Of a stretch of DNA of 64,000 nucleotides, positions 24,333 through 35,560 are shown piece by piece. The DNA is taken from contig CM073522.1 of the NCBI GenBank assembly GCA_037074615.1, positions 29,138,962-29,202,961 on the forward strand, read 5' to 3'. Numbering within the stretch: position 1 is the first letter of the stretch; the number at the start of each line of letters is the position of its first letter. The notes below the pieces were generated by a model. It made no database searches and was not told the DNA's origin. It saw only the letters and a list, made by a program, of their open reading frames with translations. Origin of the DNA: Leucaena leucocephala (lineage: Eukaryota > Streptophyta > Magnoliopsida > Fabales > Fabaceae). The position numbers and the translations under genes are program-made.

Positions 24333-27300
24333 TTAAACTCCCATTGCAGCAAGTCCTGTTATCGCCAGTTCAGGGAAAAGTGGTAGCAAATCAGGTTCTT
24401 CCAGAAGACTGAAGGCAGTAAATCCATAGTAAGAGTGGTACAGATCTGGAAGGTCTCCAGGGACTTTACCAAACCCACCATACTGGTGAAGAACAAATAT
24501 AAGCAGCTAAATTAGTTCCAGACAGCCAAGGGTTAATACAGGGTCAAAGAGATAAAGATTTAATATCCCACATCACTATTACATAAATGTTCTTTTTTTT
24601 TTTTAATTTGGACGGCAGGAGTATAGCCTGATGAAGCTAGGGATCAAACCCCAAACCTGGTGTCACCAAGGGCACATCTTGTGCCCCTAGACCAAATGGT
24701 CTTCGACACATATATATGTATATTCATGAAAGCACATAAAGAATTGTAGTTTTTCACTTCCTAGAGAACAAGGGCGATGTGGTCCTTGGAGGGTTCACTT
24801 TAAGTTCTCATTTCAAAAATTTCCACCATGGATGGCTATAAAGCAAAATCCAATGGCTTTTGGAACACAAGTATCCTGATTACCAAGTACTTTGAAACTC
24901 ATTTTTACAAAAACTGAAACTTGACATTCAGAACCCCAGGCAATCCAAACAAAGCATAGTCATAGCATGTCCGACTTGCATAATTAACAACCTTGGCATC
25001 TAAGAGACTTAAGGCTATATTATTTGCTTAATATTTACCAATAGTTGGCAAGTTCCATTAGCATCACAGAATCCATGAATGGGGCAAAATCTATATTATA
25101 TGGTATTACAAGGTTTATTTTATCGCTACTGTAGCCCTCTCCTTGCATAAAACTGACCATTTTTCTAATAAACTTTGCAATATACTATTTTTCTTGCCTT
25201 TTCTAAAGATACAAATATGCCATCTCATTTCATTCTTTCACAAAACCAAAACACACGGCCTTATAAACAGAAATTAATGATTGCAGTACCTCAGATTGAC
25301 AAGCAAGCAGAAATCCATGAAGAGCCCCTTTGTCGATGAAGTTGTGGCCCCCCAAAATCCTCAAAACTGCTCCAATCCTATATATATGCACCTGATTCTG
25401 TCAAGGCTGCGAAAAATCTATAATGCTGTACCATGGAATTCCCAAAAGTATCTAATACCACTTACCAAAATGCATAGCATGTGTCGCTAACTTTATTAGG
25501 TCTGCCTTGAAAACCACCATCTGTCCCCAGCCTCTGAAATAGAAGAAATAATTAATGCATCTTGATTGAGAAAAAAATTTCAAGCTAAAAGTTAATTATG
25601 ACAAAATGTTGATAAAGGATAATTATCAATCCATTGTTCCAATTTTCAAAAGCATTTGTGGAAAGAGTCCTTAAAAATAACCCTAAACCCTTTTATATAA
25701 TGAATTAATATAATAAATCCTCAGCTTATAAACAAACCTGCACAAGCCAATCCAATAGCGATGGTACATCTATCACGGAAGACATAGCAGAACTCGAGAG
25801 AAGATCATCTTCAAGAAATCCCATTAATCGGAGGGATGCAATAGCACAATAAGTTGCACCACCTATTCCATTGATAGATATTATTTAAGAAATATACCAG
25901 TAGGCATAAGCCAAAATCATGAAATTCAAGAAACAAGAATTTATATTGATGGAACAATTAAAAAAATATTGATGAAACAGGGGAAGAGTCTGTGGAACCA
26001 CACAACAGCAATAACATGGATCATGGATGTAAATGCAATCGAGTGGTTGTTGGCCTTTTATTTGTGATGTAACTAACAACATCACAACAGCCCATCTTCC
26101 AACATAGAATAAAGATAAGTTAAATAATGAAAATTATTTCAACTCACCATGTGATTCTGCACCAGGAACTAATCCAAAGCCACCATCATAAGACTGAAAA
26201 GGTGAAAATTTAATGTAAATTCATATATCATCATTTGCTTGGATCATGTACTGCCAGAACCGATAATATTCTAAACCCCAAGAATAGTTGATGACTAAGG
26301 CTACAAACCTGACAGTGTAATATGTAATCCTTGGCTTTCTCTTTGTCCATGCCACTCCAGTCATTCAACATGAAAGATATGGCAGCTGATACAATACATA
26401 AGTAATAATGATATGAAATAAGATTGTCATTCGAGTAAGTAAGCTAAATAGCATCTTAATTAAAACTCTTACCCGCACAATATACGAATCTTAGATCTTT
26501 TTCAGCCCCAGTATGGATGGGCATAAAGCTATCACAAGAGATGCACAATTTTAGTGAATAAGAAGTAATCTGAATTACAATTTACGGAGATCAATTTTAA
26601 AACAGTACAAAAATTGATTTAAGCATATCATCATGGTTGTAAATTCCATACCACATACTGCAAAATAAAGGAATATGTATGCAAGGAACTAATAAGAGTA
26701 TTCCTTAAGAATGTTCCAGAAATTTAAAGGCATACCTTCCATCAGGCTGCTGAAGATTTCTCATTGATGTCAATAATGATTCAAAGTCATTGTTGGACAG
26801 TTTATAACCAACAATTTTCAATATGGCAACGGCACAGTAAGTACTGGCCAAGTGACTATTGTTGGGAAGTAAAACCTAGCAGAATTACATTTCGACAAGT
26901 TACCTAACATAAAATGATTGGAATAGAAAATTTACAAGAAAAAACCAAAGCACTTGCTCAACATATTTTTGCAGAAACAAGTATACATGGTTTGCCAACA
27001 CATAAAACTTGTAACAAGATGTTTAGTACTTCACATGTTTCTCCATACCCCATTATCAATTGGAGGAAACTGTGAAGTCCTGGAACCGAGAAAACCAAAG
27101 AATTGTCCTGCAGAAAAATGATAGCCACGTCAACATTACTTATACGTTCAGTAAAATATTAGAGATCATATGTTGCTACAACCTGTACACAAATTTCCTA
27201 GGAAGCATTTCATACCACTGTTTCTGTCTGCTTGGTTTCTAGGGTGAACTTGCAACGACAAAACCCAATTGACAACAGCATCCTTGTCAACCTATAACAT

Positions 27301-29285
27301 TTGGTAGAATAGGAATACAGTTTACATGTTAATCGTAATCTTACAATGGTATTTAATGGTATGTTTGAGTGGAGGATGATAAGAAGGGACGGGAAGAGAA
27401 ACTTTCCCTTGTTTGAGAGTTATTAATAAGAATTTGAGAATAGTGAAGGATTTTCAGCGAACCTTCTGAAATCCTCCGAAGTACTTCCTCCATTATATTT
27501 GAGGGATTTGAAGGAAAAATTTTCACCAAACAAGGAAATGGAAAAGATACCATTTAACCATGAGATCCCTCCTCTTTCTTTCCCCTCCCTTGTCCTCCAA
27601 ACTCCCAAACATACCCTAATAGAATTAATTAAGACAACCAATGATATTAATAATAACTTAAACATAATATAGCAGTCTAAAGGCATTGAGTAGCTTCATC
27701 CATAGGGCATCAGTATCCCAAAAAGACACATACAGTTTACCCTAAATGTGAGTTCATTCAAAAAAAAAAAAGGAAAAACAAAATGAAATTGATGTGGAGA
27801 TGATAAACCACATGATAGAGGCAAATAAACGATGCAAGTTTAAATTGACTACATACACTGAAATAAGATGGTCAAAATGTATAATGGTGTACTAGGTTTA
27901 GAGCCCATAACCCTAGGATGTACCAACACTTATTGTTTGCAGCCATTTCAGTAAACACGTGTATGGCCATATTATATTCGCGTATAGACCACCTTCACCC
28001 AGATTTATTTATTTATTTTTCACCAAAATGTTGCAAACAATGCTAAAACAAGATGAATTTTGGTTAAAGTGTTTCTAACCTGCTTTGAAACCCTAAAAAG
28101 AAAAAATTGAAAACATTATCAAAGGAAATAAAATGAGTATAAATGTTGGTAAGTATTCTTTCTTAGACCATTATTATGACTGAATAAATATTCTTCAATT
28201 GATTGGGACTAACAACACCAAAATACATAAAAAAAATGCTAAAATATGCCAACAATTCAACATTTGAATTCGATGATAAATACCTACTATATGATGTTTT
28301 CTAATGTAAATTATAATATAACTTGGAGATTTTTTTATTCTTTATTTCAGTAACAAAATTAAATCACAGCTCTCACTTCCCGGTGCCCATCTCCTGGTTT
28401 TCACAAAAGTTGACATATAACCATATCAGCGTATCAAAATCAACCCTATGCAGCCAATTCAATTATTATTACTGCCATAACTACTACTACTTAAGATATG
28501 CTTCATAGAAATGAAAACGGGATAAATCAAGAGGTAAAAACAAGGGAAAACTACAAACCATCCTCACAGATTGCGCCCTAGTAACAAAATTAGTACATGA
28601 ACTTCTAAAGTATGACAAACCAGCCCCACGAAGTGATGTTTGATTTTCTATTACATGCTGAAGTTCAAGGGAGTGTTATAAGACGTTTACTTTAGAATTC
28701 GGGTCATAATTTAGGGGTAAAATGTGGTTGCCCAAAACACAATGTATTTGGACTAATAAATTGTGATATTCTAATTTTCCATTTTCACTATTATCAAGCA
28801 CGCCATTAATCACAGGAATGTCATTGTCTCTATCGCTAATTACCATAGCAGTCATACATAACTAAGTTCTTGTCACTCGGACTGAGCGTGAGAAAAACCT
28901 AAACTTGCGACTACATAGCTGATATACGTGCCCAGAGAGCAAATGGTTTTGCTGTAGAGTCAAATTCAACATGAATGACCCACAATAACGGTTGAAGGAA
29001 GAAATAGAGACCCAGAATTCACATATTCAAATCCCATTGAATTTCCCAATGGCAACTAGAGAGAGGAATGATATATACCCGATCGAGAGCCCCAAGGATG
29101 TCAAGTCCGGAGATGACAAAGTAAGCGAGGGTAAGGCGATTGATCTCTTGGTGCTGGTAGGGGGGTGGCAGTAACTGGTACATCATCTGAAGAAATGTGA
29201 TATGGCGATCTCTGTCGAATATCGCAGAAGGATTTGACGATGGGGAAGAGGGATGTCCCTCCGATGAATCCTCTACGGATTCCAT
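24333..29285 (-). CDS. GGB: Protein geranylgeranyltransferase type I, beta subunit
   Basis: Eleven exons on the minus strand: 29079-29285, 27216-27291, 27049-27107, 26736-26875, 26473-26528, 26309-26385, 26148-26193, 25738-25862, 25466-25533, 25290-25377, 24333-24482. All have GT-AG sites and phases agree; total 363 residues, close to the roughly 375 of plant GGB. With the shared alpha subunit it attaches geranylgeranyl to CaaX cysteines. Visible: NRLTLAYFVISGLDILGALDR, the repeat motifs QQPDGR, SYDGGFGLVPGAESHGG, TDGGFQGR and YGGFGKVPGD of the alpha-alpha barrel, and the zinc ligands Asp and Cys in SDTCYAFW and His in DLYHSYYG. Intron 1 carries a MITE and intron 10 a SINE. A DNA transposon ends 176 bp upstream of the ATG. 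Confidence 0.95.
24593..24706 (-). mobile_element. Short tRNA-derived SINE in GGB intron 10
   Basis: Minus strand: TTTGGTCTAGGGGCACAAGA (box A-like), then GGTTTGATCCC (box B), ending in an A-tail seen as a T-run at 24,592-24,604. Possible eroded duplication ACATAAATGT / ACATATATATGT. Different from families A and B. Inserted in the same orientation as the host gene. Confidence 0.65.
27357..27616. mobile_element. Tourist-like MITE in GGB intron 1
   Basis: 260 bp with inverted ends TGGTATGTTTGAG and (inverted) GGGTATGTTTGGGAG, flanked by TAA at 27,354-27,356 and 27,617-27,619. The extended inverted repeats also pair GGAGGA with TCCTCC. The short frames within it are not genes. Confidence 0.8.
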
Positions 29286-29460
29286 GGAGATGGGTTTACA
29301 ATGTCAACAAGGAAGTGAATAACGGAGAGCTAGAACTCAACTCGCCGCTTTACTCATTACTGCGGAACTGTGGAGGAACGAAGCAAGAGGCCTTTGGGGA
29401 GAATCATGCAAGATTGATGTTCACTCAACACAAAGAAAGTACAAGGCGAAACGCCTATAC

Positions 29461-29997
29461 GGGCCTGTTTGGTAAGGCCGCAAAACGCGGTTTTAAAAAG
29501 GCTTTTAACCCAAATCTCGGTTTGGAGAAATTTCAAAACAAACAGGCTTATTTATCTATAAGTGCTTTTGGACAAAACCATGATTTTGAATAAGCTATTT
29601 AAAATAGTTTTTTCAACAGTAAAAGCACTTATGGACTATCCAATTACTATCTTATCTCTACTTTTTCTTACACCCTCTCTCCTCTCTCCTACTTTTTCTT
29701 ACACCCTCTCTCCTCTCTCCTACTTTTTCTTACACCCTCTTTCCTTTCTCCTCTCTTCCCTCTCTCCTCTCTCTTCTCTTTTCTCTAACTCCCCCCTCTT
29801 TCTTACTTTAAATCAAATCATACTCTTTTTGGTAATTTACCAACATAAAAAGTCATTCTAAAAATAACTATCCAAACACCTATTTATTCAAAACCACTTT
29901 TTTTCCATAAACTCTTCTCCAAAAGTCCTTTTCCATAAGTTGTCCATAAGCCATTTTTTTTCATAAGCCCTTTTTCAAAATCCTATCCAAACAGCCC
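29461..29997. mobile_element. Terminal-inverted-repeat DNA element upstream of GGB
   Basis: About 537 bp. Ends GGGCCTGTTTGG and CCAAACAGCCC; TAC occurs on both sides (29,458-29,460 and 29,998-30,000), a possible 3-bp duplication. Subterminal sequences match those of the 20,412-21,285 element, but without a captured exon. It lies in the space between GGB (minus) and the next gene (plus), 176 bp from the GGB ATG. Confidence 0.75.
29659..29751. repeat. 31-bp tandem repeat, three units, inside the DNA element
   Basis: Three near-identical units beginning TACTTTTTCTTACACCCTCT at 29,659, 29,690 and 29,721. Confidence 0.8.
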
Positions 29998-31061
29998 TAC
30001 ATCATATATTCCTTTTGCCCCAAGCTTCGCCTTTCAAAATTTTGAAATAAATATTTTTGCAATGACATTTTATTTTTAATTTATTAATACTTAATATAAT
30101 ATAAGACGTATATAATTAATTTAAAAAATTAATTAATATTATAATATATTTTTTTAAAATATTATAATTATTTTCTTTAAATATTTCCCCTTTTTTATTT
30201 AATTATTATTATTAATAGAAATAATTTAAAAAAAATAAATAAATATGATAAATATAATTTATATTTAAAATTAAAAAGTAAAAATAACTTTTAAATTATG
30301 TTGTTATATATTAAAAACGGAATAATTTATTCAATTTTAAATCATTTTTTAAGATAAAAAAATTAAATCAGTTTCTATAATTTATTTTATTTAAATTAGA
30401 TTCTTATTATTTGATCCAAAAATTTTAATTTATAATTTTTTTGACATTTTATTTATAAAAATGTACCAATGATGTTAAATAAAAAAAATTATAACTTTCA
30501 TGAAATTCTATAAATTAAAAATATTGATTTTTACAATTAAGGATGAATGATTATAACTCATTAAAATGTAAGAGTCAAACTCAAATAAAATAATTTAAAA
30601 TTAAGGTAAATTACGTGTGAATATAAAAAAAAGGATTAAAATACAATACTAGAGTACCGTCAGAGCAGCAAGGGGCAAATTGTGTTGAGCAAGGGGAAAA
30701 GTACAAGCAAAGCAGCAATAGTGAAAATGAGAGAAATATTACCGTAGTTAAATAATTAAATTGTAGGTTTGTAGAATTTGGGGTGAATTTCATTCATAAT
30801 TTATAAAAAGTATGATCTTTATATAATTTATATAATATTGATATTAGAAATAAAGTATTATATATATATTTACTAATTTTTTATCTTTATATAATTTTTT
30901 GATCTTTTTTATTTGAGTGAATAACGCTAATAATAACACCACCGTCTCGTTTGCCTCCTCGCCGTACCCATTCAACCCTCTTGTTTGCTTTATAGAGCTC
31001 TCTAAGCGAGCTCCTACTTTTGTCGAGCAGGTGGTGTGCGTATCGCTAACTTCGAGAAGCC
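29998..31061. other. AT-rich intergenic and 5' leader of the split-barrel gene
   Basis: AT-rich to about 30,900; then a normal-composition leader (30,920-31,061) before the ATG of the plus-strand gene. No other gene seen. Confidence 0.55.
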
Positions 31062-34000
31062 ATGATGAAATCCCGCACCTTGTCATTTGTGGAGAAGTGC
31101 AAGGTCCTCCTTCTCTCTTCATCTCTACGCTTCTATTAGAATTTCGCAGGTTCTACAGGAGTGAGCATATATATTGACTGTTAAATGGTTCTGTTCTGCA
31201 GAGTATATTGGCAGCAAACTGGCAAGGTTATCTCAATACCATCAAAGCAGACGTCAAAGGAAGGTACTCAGTTTTGTCCTGTCTTGTGCTGTTAGTTATG
31301 GCAATTTTACGAGCTGTATAATTTTATTTCACATAATATTTTGTTTGACCCTCTTCGTTATGATAGTTCATTCCATATAGTTGTTATTCTTATTATGGGG
31401 GTTTCAGCTTCAGAATTTGATATTTGCTAATGATGTGATGTTACTTTGCCTGGCTATGTCAGCAAGAGCGGTATCTATACATCGAAAGTTAAGTACATAA
31501 TCAGGAGAGGGAAGCCATACATTTGGGTACCGGAAAACGATTTACATAATGTGGTAAGTTTCCATCTTTTTCTTTATTTGTTTTTTTTCGTTTTATATTT
31601 GTCATCCTTTTCCCTGTCTAAAGGGAAGAAATGTTAACTTTCATCATATAAATATCATATTGTTTTTTACTCTGATCCTCGACAAATTAGAAATTTCTTG
31701 TTGCACTGCAAGGGCAACATTAACGAGTTTCTGGCACATGAGGGGAGGTTTAAGAAAAGCATGGCGCTGAATTCATTTGCCTTGTTTAGAGTCTATGCTT
31801 ATGCCAATCAAATCACCAGCACCGTGGGTGTTAGGTTCATGGTTTTCAAGAATGATAACTAAACTTATAGTTGGCTGCTTGCTAGGAGATAAAATCAGTT
31901 TATTTTCCACTTTTCTCTGTAATACTTTTACATTTACTTTTGTTAAGAAATTGTATATGTATGTAATCTCACAGTTGCAAGGATGATACGATATATTTTG
32001 TATTTTCTTGCAGAATGCAATGATTGATGAGCGTGGTTCTTTTGCTGTGACCACTCCCTTTCCGGGCCCCATAGGTGGCTTACTTAAATCATTGAAAAGG
32101 GTAAGGTATCATAAATATTTTGTGTTCATTTGAAACTAATTCTATTACAATTATATCCATTGAGAAACCCTTGGCATCCGATCATTATCCTTTGCATGAA
32201 ATGGGTGACAAAAGGTTCCTAGTACTAATAAATCATAGATTAATCTTCTCGTATGATTTGAAAAATATAAAGATGTTGACTTATTGGTTCATTTATTGTC
32301 ACGTTATAGTCACCAGCACGGGTTGCTTTAGTTGGGGATGTTCGTCCACTTGATGAAGATAAGGTAACGTCTCCATATGCTCACTCACATTCATTTTGTT
32401 GAGCTCTACAAATTTTCCCTGTCTTTAGTTTGATGAGCTAATTGCACCTTCACCAATGAATTTTATGGCGTTTTCTGTGGGGGAAAAAAATTAAGTAAGC
32501 TTCATGATTGTTACCACCTGGAGGTCTTCATCATAATCAATAATGTGGCATTGATTGATTCCTCTAAATGGCTAGAGTGATGTGCTTAGAATTGAACAGT
32601 GGAACTGATCAAGCTGTACTCTTGGAAAACAGTGACTTATAGGCTGTTATCAGTATGTGGGAAGTTAGAAAATATATAATTTTATTGTAAATTAACATTG
32701 TGGTTCTGCTTGATTGAATCTTTTTGTCATCAATTTTTTTAACAGGACAAGGAAGCTTCATTCATAACTTCCAAATATGACTTGCTATAATTCTAATATC
32801 AAAATCCAATAAAATACTGGCAACATTTTGACAGTTACAATTGGAAGTGTACTTTGTCTATCAAGTGACTTCTTTTTTTCCGAAATTTTACATAACATGC
32901 AATTAACATTTAGATTATACTGTAAAAGATGCACTTTTCTTTTCAGGTTGATATCTTTTTAACTTTACGTGAAATCAGTAGTCAAGAGATTCAATACCAC
33001 TAAAACCTCTAGTCAGGCTTGGTATGAATATTGGAAAGATGACTTGCTTTAATCTCGGCTACAGACTTTGAAGTTTAAGACAACTGTTTTATGAACTTAA
33101 ATTCATGCTTCACAATAATAACTTGATATTCCTAGTGTAGGCTAAATCTCTTGCAGAAAAACTTGAGCAAGTTGTACTGTCTGAGCCAAAAGCAATGAAG
33201 GACTTCAATTATGCTGTTTCTGGTGTACTAAGCTCTAGTCTTAGCCATGCATCGCGAAGTGATAATCTTCAAGAAATATTGGGAGATGTAGAAAGATATT
33301 CGGTGTATAAATTTGACATGAGGTAGGAACTTGGGGTTCTTACATTTGTAGCTTGACTTGTGTGATTTTTGGCTATATGATTACAAACATCATCATATTG
33401 AATTCTAGTAATCCTGAACAATAGTTTATCACAATCCTGAAATAAGTTTGTCTTGCAAAATATTCCACTCACTGAAAATATGCTTTTTATTCTTCTAAAT
33501 TTCTTCATTCTTTATTGTTCACCTCTGTTTCTATCCTAGATTTTTTAGTTTTTCGAGTTGTTAAACTGGATGAATCCTTTTAAATGTGATAAATGATTTT
33601 AAAGGTTAATAAAATATTTGGTCTTTATAGTTTGCCTTCGTTTTAGTATTGGTCCTTATAGTTTTAAACCATAGATTTTGATCTCTTAAGTTTCTTTTCG
33701 TCTAAAACGTTAGCCCCTTGAAGGACCAAAACTTATGATTTGAAACTATAGAAACTAAAACAAAAATGAAGACAAACTATAAGGACTAAACATTATATTA
33801 ACCCATAATTTTAACCTTGACGAGATTTATATCACAAGGTTGAATAATGTAAAAGAATAGGATTGAAGGAAGTTGGGAAAAAATGAGAGGGAATGAGAGA
33901 ACAAAGGGGAGAGAGGAACAGAGAAACAGGAAACTATTCTTTCATTAAATATTATCATCAGATGGATGTTCAAGATCATGTGTTCATTTGCTAGTAAGAT

Positions 34001-35308
34001 AGAAGAACTAAGCTGTCGGTTTGAAAATTTGGCTCCTAGACAATCAACTGTACTGGCTGCCTACATGTGATGTCCTTCATGCCTTTTTACCTGTTAAAGT
34101 GCGATCAGGATAAACTAGAAACAGAAATTTGGAAGTCTCAGATGTTGATTTCATCTAATCGAAGTTTAGCATGCAGCTCATGCACATATATTGATGGCCA
34201 TGGAGGAACTTTTGAAGTGAATGTTGAAGATTTGAACAAAACCAAAGCTGATCCATTAGGTAAAAACCTGTTAGGATGCCTGAAACTAGTATGTTTGTTT
34301 GTGCAGCGAATGAATCCCATCTCATATGTTTTATGTGTTGGCAGCATCATTTTCCGCGAAGCTCATTGATGGGATTAACCAAAGCGATGCTAGGCGTAGA
34401 GCTCTTGTGCTTTTCTGTTTGGTCTACATGAATGCCCATGTAAAGGTAACCTGATGATTTTTTTTTATTTTTGTTGTAAATTACTATTTTGTCCCTGAAA
34501 AATATTTGTCCCATTAGTTTACTCTTTGTGAGATAATGACCATCATACTAGTCTGAGCTTTTCAAAGAATACAACAATTTAATCCTGTCTTGAGTTCTGT
34601 TGACCTCGTATTGACTTTGTTACTTGCATGAACTCTCCTTTTCTAGCCAAATACTACGTTAGCAATGTTATGTCTGCCAACAAAAATTGATGCAGCTTTG
34701 GGTTTAGTATTGAGATGTTTTGATGGTGAATGATATGTCTCGTCTTATCAATTACTCCTCCGGTCCTATATTAGGTCTTATATTTAAGACCAGAAGAGTA
34801 TTATGATAGAATTACTCTATCTTCTTTTGGTGTCTTTTGGTTTTAGTATCATGATCCTTAGACATTAAAAACTTAAATACTGTTCTTTTTGAATCTATGA
34901 TAATCTCTTGACATCCTTAAAACCTACAACTCTATCATCTTCCATATCCATGTTCGTTAATGAGAGATCACACACATGACAAAGTAGAAGTAGTGCCTCT
35001 ACATTTGAAGCTAATTTCTTACTTAAACTATTTGCTGTTCTTCCGCTGATGTGTCACGGCCTAATTGACTAGTCCATTGATATTTTATCAAGGATGCATT
35101 CGTAATGTCGGTGGACCGCAAGGGATTTGATGTGCTTGGAAAGCTTCCTAATCCTGTTTTGAAGGATGGTGCTGGTCAATACCAATGGAGAGAATACAGG
35201 TTTATGTTGAAGGAAGAAGCAAGTGATGTAGAATCATTCTGTCGTCAACTGGTTGAAATGGAAGAGGAAGCTATCAAAAAGGTTTCAAGCTTCAGTGGAC
35301 TAACATAA
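31062..35308 (+). CDS. FMN-binding split-barrel (pyridoxamine 5'-phosphate oxidase-like) protein
   Basis: Nine exons: 31062-31103, 31202-31263, 31463-31553, 32014-32100, 32310-32363, 33141-33322, 34177-34259, 34345-34445, 35093-35308. GT-AG sites and phases all agree; 305 residues. The protein reads KSRTLSFVEKCK, AANWQGYLNTIKADVKG, GIYTSKVKYIIRRGKPYIWV, DERGSFAVTTPFPGPIGGLL, ARVALVGDVRPLDEDK, SCTYIDGHGGTFEVN, DARRRALVLFCLVYMNAHVK, then MSVDRKGFDVLGK and a helical C-terminus VEMEEEAIKKVSSFSG. It matches from memory a plant family annotated as pyridoxamine-oxidase-like proteins, related to the glutamyl-tRNA-reductase-binding and haem-utilisation split barrels; substrate unknown. No plastid transit peptide is obvious. 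A second in-frame ATG lies at 31,065. Confidence 0.8.
33604..33804. mobile_element. Foldback MITE with long inverted repeats (Mutator-type?)
   Basis: About 200 bp in intron 6 of the split-barrel gene. The left end GGTTAATAAAATATTTGGTC and the inverted right end GGGTTAATATAATGTTTAGT continue pairing for about 35 bp (both then CTTATAGTTTG-like), leaving a short centre. Long terminal repeats suggest a Mutator-derived MITE; no exact 9-bp duplication could be confirmed. Confidence 0.7.
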
Positions 35309-35560
35309 ACAGAGGGGACTCTATCCAACAATAAAAAAAAGAGGACAAAAGTGGACCCTCATTCATTAATCAGATTCATTTGGTTAAATTTCTTTCATGC
35401 CCTTGTATCTGATAGTCACATAACGGAATTGTTGAGTTTAGATGTATTAAGACTTTTTTTTTCGTTTTGTTTCTTATATTTATTATTTTTTAAATTAATT
35501 TATCTAATTTATAAACTAAGAGATAAATATAATAAACTTGAATAGTCTTTATTATCATAA

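Noticed and set aside
29234..29593. 119-codon plus-strand frame MGKRDVPPMNPLRIPWRW
   Set aside because: It is antisense to GGB exon 1 and its leader and then reads into a transposon; no family resemblance.
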